This document shows positions 43,712 through 48,396 of a DNA stretch of 48,396 nt, piece after piece; position 1 is the stretch's first letter, and every line of letters begins with the position of its first letter. The notes below the pieces were generated by a model that saw only the letters and a list, made by a program, of their open reading frames with translations, did no database searches and was not told where the DNA came from. A program made the translations under genes and the position numbers. Source of the stretch: an uncultured Roseobacter sp. (GTDB lineage: Bacteria > Pseudomonadota > Alphaproteobacteria > Rhodobacterales > Rhodobacteraceae); NCBI GenBank assembly GCA_913054455.1, contig CAJXIL010000009.1:1-48396 (forward strand), written 5' to 3'.

Positions 43712-43738
43712 ATATAAAAGTTAATAATGTGTTTTCAA
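43711..43738 (-). promoter_or_regulatory. Candidate promoter of the small RNA
   Basis: TTGAAA (43738-43733 on the minus strand) and TATATG (43716-43711) are separated by 16 bases. The spacer is AT-rich. It points toward the orphan terminator 70 bases away. Confidence 0.4.
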
Positions 43739-43742
43739 GGGA

Positions 43743-43777
43743 CCCTCCTAGGAGGGAGCAATCACCAATCGGTGATT
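43743..43777. promoter_or_regulatory. Two adjacent palindromes before the HerA-like gene
   Basis: CCCTCCTAGGAGGG at 43743-43756 is a perfect 14-bp palindrome. AATCACC-AATC-GGTGATT at 43760-43777 is a perfect 7-bp inverted repeat. They stand 60-94 bases before the start of the ATPase gene and directly upstream of the small-RNA promoter. They look like operator sites for one or both, with no candidate protein. Confidence 0.4.
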
Positions 43778-43836
43778 CCACACCTATCGTGGGCAGATAA
43801 TCTTTTGAGACAACGACTGGCGGGCAAAGGACGACC

Positions 43837-45381
43837 ATGACAAATAGGATTTTTATTGGCGGCGGCGGTGAAGGCTACAGTGAGCCTCAGGAAATGAGTT
43901 TCAAATACGCCAATCGCCACGGATTGATCGCCGGCGCGACAGGGACCGGTAAGACTGTTACCCTTCAAATTCTTGCTGAAAGTTTTTCCCAAGCCGGTGT
44001 TCCGGTGATCCTGGCAGATGTCAAAGGCGATCTTTCCGGGCTGGCAAAACCAGGCACGGCATCGCACAAGTTACATGATGCCTTTATGGGGCGGGCAGAA
44101 AAGATCGGGTTTGACACCTATCACTATCATAGCTGCCCGGTGACCTTTTGGGATCTGTTTGGCGAGCAAGGCCACCCGGTGCGCACCACGGTGGCGGAGA
44201 TGGGGCCTTTGCTATTGGCTCAATTGCTCGAGTTGAGTGAAGCCCAAGAGGGGATTTTGAACATCGCCTTCAGGCTTGCGGATGAGCAGGCCTTGCCCTT
44301 GTTGGACCTCAAAGATCTGCAGGCGCTGCTGGTCTGGATTGGCGAAAACCGTGGGGAACTGTCGCTGCGCTATGGCAATGTTTCTCCGGCCTCAGTGGGG
44401 GCGATCCAGAGGCGCCTATTGGTGCTGGAAAATCAGGGGGGGGCCGATCTGTTTGGCGAACCGGCGCTGGCGCTGAGCGATCTGATGCGACAGGACAGCG
44501 CCGGGCGCGGCATGGTCAATATCCTTGCCTCGGATAAATTGATGGCTGCGCCTAAGCTATATGCCACCTTCCTGCTCTGGCTATTGAGCGAGTTGTTTGA
44601 AGAGCTGCCTGAGGTTGGTGACCCGGACAAACCCCGTTTGGTGTTCTTTTTTGATGAGGCGCATCTTTTGTTTGACGATGCCCCCAAGGCCCTGGTTGAT
44701 AAAGTCGAGCAAGTGGCGCGATTGATCCGTTCCAAGGGCGTTGGCATCTATTTTATCACGCAAAACCCCGGTGATGTTCCTGAGGATATTTTGGGCCAGC
44801 TGGGCAATCGCATCCAACACGCGCTGCGCGCTTTCACAGCAAGAGATCGCAAGAACCTAAAACTGGCGGCTGAAACCTACCGCGAAAATCCGCGCTTTTC
44901 CACCGAGGACGCCATTCGTGAGGTGGGGGTAGGCGAGGCGGTGACCTCTATGCTGCAAAAGAAAGGCGTGCCCGGCATTGTGGAGCGCACCCTGATCCGT
45001 CCGCCCAGCAGCCAGTTGGGCCCGCTCAGCAAGGCCGAGCGCGCGCAGATGTTGCAGGCCTCTGATATGGCCGGGAAATACGACAAGCCCTTGGATCGCC
45101 ATTCAGCCTATGAGATCTTGCAAACCCGCGCCGCCAAGGCCGCAGAAGAGGCAGAAGCGGCAGAGACCAAGGCAGAAGAGGCATCGGAACCCATGGCGCG
45201 GGAGTTCAATGCAGCGCGACGGTTCTCTGGTTCGCGAATTCCGCGCTCGTCCGCGCGCAGGCATAGACCAAAAGATACCTTTGCCTCTGCCATGTCAGAA
45301 GCGGTGATCAAAGAATTGAAAGGCACCACAGGCCGACGTCTGGTGCGCGGAATTCTGGGTGGTTTGTTCAAAGGACGATAA
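43837..45381 (+). CDS. HerA-like ATPase, DUF853 (YjgR) family
   Basis: A 514-residue P-loop ATPase of the HerA/FtsK clan. The opening [10 protein letters not shown] and [13 protein letters not shown] (Walker A, about residues 30-42) are followed by [16 protein letters not shown] and Walker [15 protein letters not shown] (about 270). Later [18 protein letters not shown] and [15 protein letters not shown] complete the ATPase core. A Glu/Ala-rich linker (about 440-465) and a basic end follow. Its nuclease partner NurA, found with archaeal HerA, is absent. Members are of unknown function, usually thought to act on DNA. AAAGGACG precedes the ATG. Confidence 0.92.
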   Translation: MTNRIFIGGGGEGYSEPQEMSFKYANRHGLIAGATGTGKTVTLQILAESFSQAGVPVILADVKGDLSGLAKPGTASHKLHDAFMGRAEKIGFDTYHYHSCPVTFWDLFGEQGHPVRTTVAEMGPLLLAQLLELSEAQEGILNIAFRLADEQALPLLDLKDLQALLVWIGENRGELSLRYGNVSPASVGAIQRRLLVLENQGGADLFGEPALALSDLMRQDSAGRGMVNILASDKLMAAPKLYATFLLWLLSELFEELPEVGDPDKPRLVFFFDEAHLLFDDAPKALVDKVEQVARLIRSKGVGIYFITQNPGDVPEDILGQLGNRIQHALRAFTARDRKNLKLAAETYRENPRFSTEDAIREVGVGEAVTSMLQKKGVPGIVERTLIRPPSSQLGPLSKAERAQMLQASDMAGKYDKPLDRHSAYEILQTRAAKAAEEAEAAETKAEEASEPMAREFNAARRFSGSRIPRSSARRHRPKDTFASAMSEAVIKELKGTTGRRLVRGILGGLFKGR

Positions 45382-45389
45382 ATGAATAA

Positions 45390-45413
45390 GGGGGCCGGCA
45401 ACTGCCAGCCCCC
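45390..45413 (+). terminator. First hairpin after the HerA-like gene
   Basis: GGGGGCCGGC (45390-45399) pairs with GCCAGCCCCC (45404-45413) with one mismatch and a 4-base loop. No T-run follows directly, so it is likely a processing or pausing hairpin. Confidence 0.45.
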
Positions 45414-45470
45414 TAGGGGTCCGCCTTTGGCGGGAGTATTTAGGGCCACATGAAATATGGGCCAATAGCA

Positions 45471-45507
45471 AGGGCCGCCCCTGGTGTTTGGGCGGCCCTT
45501 TGTTTTT
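45471..45507. terminator. Terminator between the HerA-like gene and livM
   Basis: A 10-bp perfect stem (AGGGCCGCCC 45471-45480 with GGGCGGCCCT 45490-45499), a 9-base loop and the tail TTGTTTTTG. It suits the plus-strand gene and probably also livM, whose stop lies 4 bases away on the minus strand. Confidence 0.75.
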
Positions 45508-45510
45508 GTG

Positions 45511-46833
45511 CTACTTCTCCGGGATCAAGCCGCGTGGGCTGAAGCGGAGCACCAAAAGCAGGATCAATCCCATGGTGAACAGCCGCATATGGGCGGCGTT
45601 TTCCAGCAGGTGTTCCCGCAGCATGTTGGTTTCGTCCAAACCAGAGGTCAGCAGGGTGATCAGCTCCAGGCTCATCGGTTCCACCTTGATCCAGAGGAAC
45701 CAGATCAGGAAGCCGCCCAGCACCGAGCCAAAGTTATTGCCAGAGCCGCCGACGATAACCATCACCCATATCAGGAAAGTAAAGCGCAACGGGTTATAGG
45801 TGCCCGGTGTCAACTGCCCATCCAGGGTGGTCATCATGGCACCAGCAATACCGCAGATGGCCGATCCAAGTACAAAGATCTGCAAATGGCGCTTAGTGAC
45901 GTTTTTCCCCATGGCTCGCGCCGCGACTTCATTGTCGCGAATGGCGCGCATCATCCGCCCCCAGGGGCTTTTGAGTGCCATCTGTGCCATCCACAGCAAG
46001 GCAATCAAAACCACGGAAAACAGCGCCGCGTATCCGAGTTTGACATAGAGCGTGGAGCCCAGGACGGGATCCAGCCCAAGGCTGGCAAACCAGTCGACAT
46101 AGGCCGGATCGTTTTGGAGATCGACCTCGTAAGGCACTGGACGGGGCAGGCCGACAACGTTTTTCACCCCCCGCGAAAGCCAGTCTTCGTTTTTGAGGAT
46201 GGCAATGATGATTTCGGCAATCCCCAAGGTGGCAATTGCCAGATAGTCCGACCGCAGCCCAAGGGCCGTTTTGCCGATCAGCCAGGCAGCTCCGGCTGCC
46301 AGCAGCCCCCCCATGGGCCAGGACAGGAGCACTGGCCAGCCAAGCCCACCGATATTGCCCGCAAGGGCCGGATTGATGTCTTCGATCGCCTCAATCGATG
46401 GGTCAAACAGGGCACGATAGATGACAAAACCAACAATCAGGATGGCCACAATCAGCGCCGCGCGCAGGCCGCCTTTTGGTAGTAACCGCGTTGCGGCCAC
46501 TGCTGAGATCACCGTCAGCGCCCCCATCACCAATGCCATGACGACACCCGGACCACCGGCGCTCCAGGCGCCCGGGACTGGCGGCGTAGAGGTCAGCACC
46601 ACAGCAAGACCGCCCAAAGCAGTGAACCCCATGATGCCCACATTGAACAAGCCAGCAAAACCCCACTGCAGGTTGACCCCCAGCGCCATGATGGCCGAAA
46701 TCAGCCCCATGTTGAGGATCACCAGAGATGAGTTCCAGGAACCCGAGAAAAAGCTCCAGTCGGTGAGGCCTTCGAGCAGGATCAGCAGCGCAACAGCCGC
46801 AAACATTAAGCTGTGTTTCAGTGTATCAGTCAT
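45511..46833 (-). CDS. livM: Branched-chain amino acid ABC transporter permease LivM
   Basis: One of two inner-membrane permeases of a HAAT-type ABC transporter. It has 440 residues, about ten hydrophobic segments, and the family motifs NMGLISAIMALGVNLQWGFAG, LFNVGIMGFTALGG and the cytoplasmic coupling loop around KSPWGRMMRAIRDNEVAARAMGKN (cited only in part here), followed by GAMMTTLDGQLTP and FLIWVMVIVGGSGNNFGSVLG. It is longer than E. coli LivM because of a periplasmic insertion around residues 200-240. The ATG overlaps the livH stop. It is the last gene of the operon; substrate may be another hydrophobic amino acid or amide. Confidence 0.92.
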   Translation of the reverse strand: MTDTLKHSLMFAAVALLILLEGLTDWSFFSGSWNSSLVILNMGLISAIMALGVNLQWGFAGLFNVGIMGFTALGGLAVVLTSTPPVPGAWSAGGPGVVMALVMGALTVISAVAATRLLPKGGLRAALIVAILIVGFVIYRALFDPSIEAIEDINPALAGNIGGLGWPVLLSWPMGGLLAAGAAWLIGKTALGLRSDYLAIATLGIAEIIIAILKNEDWLSRGVKNVVGLPRPVPYEVDLQNDPAYVDWFASLGLDPVLGSTLYVKLGYAALFSVVLIALLWMAQMALKSPWGRMMRAIRDNEVAARAMGKNVTKRHLQIFVLGSAICGIAGAMMTTLDGQLTPGTYNPLRFTFLIWVMVIVGGSGNNFGSVLGGFLIWFLWIKVEPMSLELITLLTSGLDETNMLREHLLENAAHMRLFTMGLILLLVLRFSPRGLIPEK

Positions 46834-47840
46834 ACCGATTTCCCCTTGAAGAGCCCTGTTGGCTTGAACAGGAGGACGATGATCAGGATCGCAAAAGAAA
46901 CCGCAAACTTATAGTCCGTACTCAGCAGTTGCACCAAACCATCTGGGTCCAGATTATCCGGCATCAGATAGCGCAGCACTTTTTTCCAGGCATAGGTGAT
47001 GGTCACCTCGGAAAAGGCGATGATGAAACCACCTGCGATGGCACCCTGTGGGCTACCTAGACCGCCAACAATGGCTGAGGCAAAGATCGGCAGCAGCAGC
47101 TGGAAATAGGTGAAGGGTTTGAAGCTCTTGTCGAGCCCATAGAGCACTCCGGCAACGGTCGCCAAGGCGGCCACGATTAGCCAAGTGTACATCACCACGC
47201 GTTCCGGGTTGATCCCCGACAGCAGTGCCAGGTCCTCATTGTCGGAATAGGCGCGCATAGATTTACCGGTGCGGGTGCGGTTGAGGAACCAGAACAGCAG
47301 CGCCACGACCACAATGGCCGTCACCACGGTAATGCCTTGGGTGGTCTTGATCGCCAGACCCTCGCGCAGACCCGTCATTTCCTTAAAGGCGCGCGCCTTG
47401 ATGATAAAGCGCTCGCCATCGGTGAAACGCTGATCGCCCGGCCCGATGATAAAGCGGACAAGGCCGTTCATCATGAACATCACACCCAGCGACACCATGA
47501 CAAAAACCACGGGCTTGGCCTTTTGCGCGCGGTAGAACCGATAGACGGTACGATCTGTCACAAGTACCAGCGCCATGGTCGCCAGAATGCCAAAGGGCAG
47601 GGCGAGCAGGGCGGTTGGCAGCGGGCCAAAGCTGATGCCCCAAGACTGCAGCAACCAGGTGAACAGAATAGTCATCATGGTGCCAAAAGCCATGGTGTCG
47701 CCATGGGCAAAATTGGAAAACCGCAGGATGCTGTAGATCAGCGTGACGCCCAAAGCGCCTAGCGCCAACTGGCTACCATAGGCCACAGCGGGGATCATCA
47801 CAAAATTAGTAAGCGCCACAAGGGCGTTGAGGAAATCCAT
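46830..47840 (-). CDS. livH: Branched-chain amino acid ABC transporter permease LivH
   Basis: The second permease, 336 residues with about eight hydrophobic segments. LGALGVTLIYSILRFSNFAHGD is a hallmark of the family near the N-terminus, RTGKSMRAYSDNEDLALLSGI is the coupling helix, and SAIVGGLGSPQGAIAGGFIIA is the conserved late motif. Its ATG overlaps the stop of the secreted protein upstream by one base (TAATG on the minus strand). Both permeases, plus two ATPases, of which only the end of livF is visible, form the transporter. Confidence 0.93.
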   Translation of the reverse strand: MDFLNALVALTNFVMIPAVAYGSQLALGALGVTLIYSILRFSNFAHGDTMAFGTMMTILFTWLLQSWGISFGPLPTALLALPFGILATMALVLVTDRTVYRFYRAQKAKPVVFVMVSLGVMFMMNGLVRFIIGPGDQRFTDGERFIIKARAFKEMTGLREGLAIKTTQGITVVTAIVVVALLFWFLNRTRTGKSMRAYSDNEDLALLSGINPERVVMYTWLIVAALATVAGVLYGLDKSFKPFTYFQLLLPIFASAIVGGLGSPQGAIAGGFIIAFSEVTITYAWKKVLRYLMPDNLDPDGLVQLLSTDYKFAVSFAILIIVLLFKPTGLFKGKSV

Positions 47841-48277
47841 TACGTGCCCTCCGGCGTGCAGGTGCCAAAGTCTGAGTTTGCTGAAGTACCAATGATTTTC
47901 TGATGATGTGTCCAGGTTGCGGATCCATCCGGGAACACCGATAGCAGTGATGTGTTGGCCGGGGCCCCCACCATGATGGCAATTACTTCTCCTTTGTCTT
48001 CGGTGCCGTAGGCCAAGGCCACCCCCTGTGAGTTTTTTCCATAGTGCTCAAGACTTGCGACGTTGCCATCTGGAGAGACATGAACCGAGATATTGCGCGG
48101 ATTAGGTCCACAGCGTGTAGCATCGGGGCGGCCTGCAACGCTAAAACAGCCCCACTCAAAGGAGCACGTAAGCTTCAGGCCTGGCACCAGAGTGGGAATA
48201 ACGGATTCTTTGGCAATCGCCGAATGCGCCAAGCAGGAAAGCAAACATGCGGCTGAGAGGCGGAATACAAACTTCAT
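47840..48277 (-). CDS. Secreted cysteine-containing protein inside the liv operon
   Basis: A 145-residue protein with a signal peptide (RLSAACLLSCLAHSAIAKES, cleaved near AIA). The mature part has four cysteines (LTCSFEWGCF, TRCGPN and FGTCTPEG), enough for two disulfides, and short beta-strand-like segments (NVASLEHYGKNSQGVALAYG). No lipobox at the cleavage site. It starts 3 bases after the livF stop and overlaps livH, so it is surely cotranscribed. It is not a substrate-binding protein by size. I do not recognise the family. Confidence 0.82.
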   Translation of the reverse strand: MKFVFRLSAACLLSCLAHSAIAKESVIPTLVPGLKLTCSFEWGCFSVAGRPDATRCGPNPRNISVHVSPDGNVASLEHYGKNSQGVALAYGTEDKGEVIAIMVGAPANTSLLSVFPDGSATWTHHQKIIGTSANSDFGTCTPEGT

Positions 48278-48280
48278 CTC

Positions 48281-48396
48281 TCAGCCCCCCAAAAACGATT
48301 TGCGCACTTCGGGATCCGCCAGTAGCTCTTGTCCGGTGCCGGTATAGGCATTGCGCCCCTGCACCAAAACATAGCCTTTGTCAGCGATCTCAAGCG
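48281..48396 (-). CDS. livF: LivF-type ABC ATPase, C-terminus only
   Basis: The 38 residues in the window end ADKGYVLVQGRNAYTGTGQ, then ELLADPEVRKSFLGG. The FLGG ending and the YVLVQGRN segment are characteristic of LivF, the second ATP-binding subunit of the branched-chain amino acid transporter. The start lies beyond the right edge. The next gene begins 3 bases after the stop. Confidence 0.85.
   Translation of the reverse strand, partial: LEIADKGYVLVQGRNAYTGTGQELLADPEVRKSFLGG

Larger units (their letters stand above)
43209..43836. other. 628-base region without a protein-coding gene
   Basis: It lies between the IalB gene (minus) and the HerA-like gene (plus). Only short ORFs are present. 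From left to right it holds an AT-rich stretch, a strong minus-strand terminator with six T residues at 43619-43646, a sequence read on the minus strand as UUUCCUCCCUG, a second inverted repeat (43673-43711), a promoter-like TTGAAA/TATATG pair on the minus strand, and two perfect palindromes at 43743-43756 and 43760-43777 just before the next gene. These are listed separately. Confidence 0.6.

Noticed and set aside
43664-43717. 17-codon plus-strand peptide beginning MPAAISIRED
   Set aside because: Although GGAGG lies just before the ATG, the spacing is only 2 bases and the sequence lies over the inverted repeat of the candidate small RNA, so the complementary motif explains it.

Overview
The window looks like chromosomal DNA of a marine Roseobacter-group alphaproteobacterium (Rhodobacteraceae, in the range of Phaeobacter, Ruegeria or Leisingera). 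The clues are a GC-rich coding background, an IscR/Rrf2 regulator with only one cysteine, a long iscR-suf operon preceded by an Irr-type iron box, a pyrrolysine-free MttB-family methyltransferase, an invasion-associated locus B protein, an AsnC/Lrp-linked arginase/CtlX/ornithine cyclodeaminase operon and a DUF882/L,D-transpeptidase pair. The genus is inferred from recognition of families, not from a search. No integrase, transposase, phage gene, CRISPR array or rRNA was seen; two tRNA genes are present.

Layout. 1-5.3 kb: end of alaS, a DUF1330 gene, typA/bipA and an SMR transporter. 5.5-8.5 kb: a class II glutamine amidotransferase, convergent with a three-gene cluster (alpha/beta hydrolase, 80-residue protein, tandem HD-domain protein). 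8.5-17.6 kb: iron-sulfur cluster assembly operon iscR, IscS-like desulfurase, sufB, a low-GC Zn-ribbon ORF, a YbjQ-like gene, a pyruvyl-transferase-like gene, sufC, sufD, two Yip1-like membrane proteins and sufS, ending at a perfect 13-bp hairpin. 17.6-20.2 kb: MttB-family protein and a small outer-membrane barrel. 20.3-25.3 kb: cysS, cimA, an exported alpha/beta hydrolase and a squalene/phytoene-synthase-fold protein, all overlapping. 25.3-29.6 kb: MFS transporter, AlkA-like glycosylase, carboxylesterase, RluE-like pseudouridine synthase and an HNH protein.

29.6-33.1 kb: arginine catabolism (arginase, CtlX, ornithine cyclodeaminase) divergent from its probable Lrp-type regulator. 33.1-37.8 kb: dsbB and a DedA-type protein, tRNA-Leu(CAA), a MarR/hydrolase pair, an enoyl-CoA hydratase/isomerase, tRNA-Arg(CCG) and a Tat-exported DUF882 peptidase. 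38.1-42.4 kb: a YcbB-type L,D-transpeptidase, then a compact lpxD / acyl carrier protein / ketosynthase group. 42.6-45.4 kb: IalB-like protein, a 628-base gap holding a strong orphan terminator and a likely small RNA, and a HerA-like ATPase. 45.5 kb to the end: a branched-chain amino-acid-type ABC transporter (livF end, livH, livM) with an unrelated secreted protein between livF and livH.

The points most worth a second look are the candidate small RNA on the minus strand at 43.62-43.71 kb, the Irr box placed on the -10 of the iscR-suf promoter, the low-GC Zn-ribbon gene inserted after sufB, the low-GC C-terminal extension of CysS, the duplicated HD-domain protein, the lipid-A-like lpxD/ACP/KAS module, and the secreted protein inside the liv operon.
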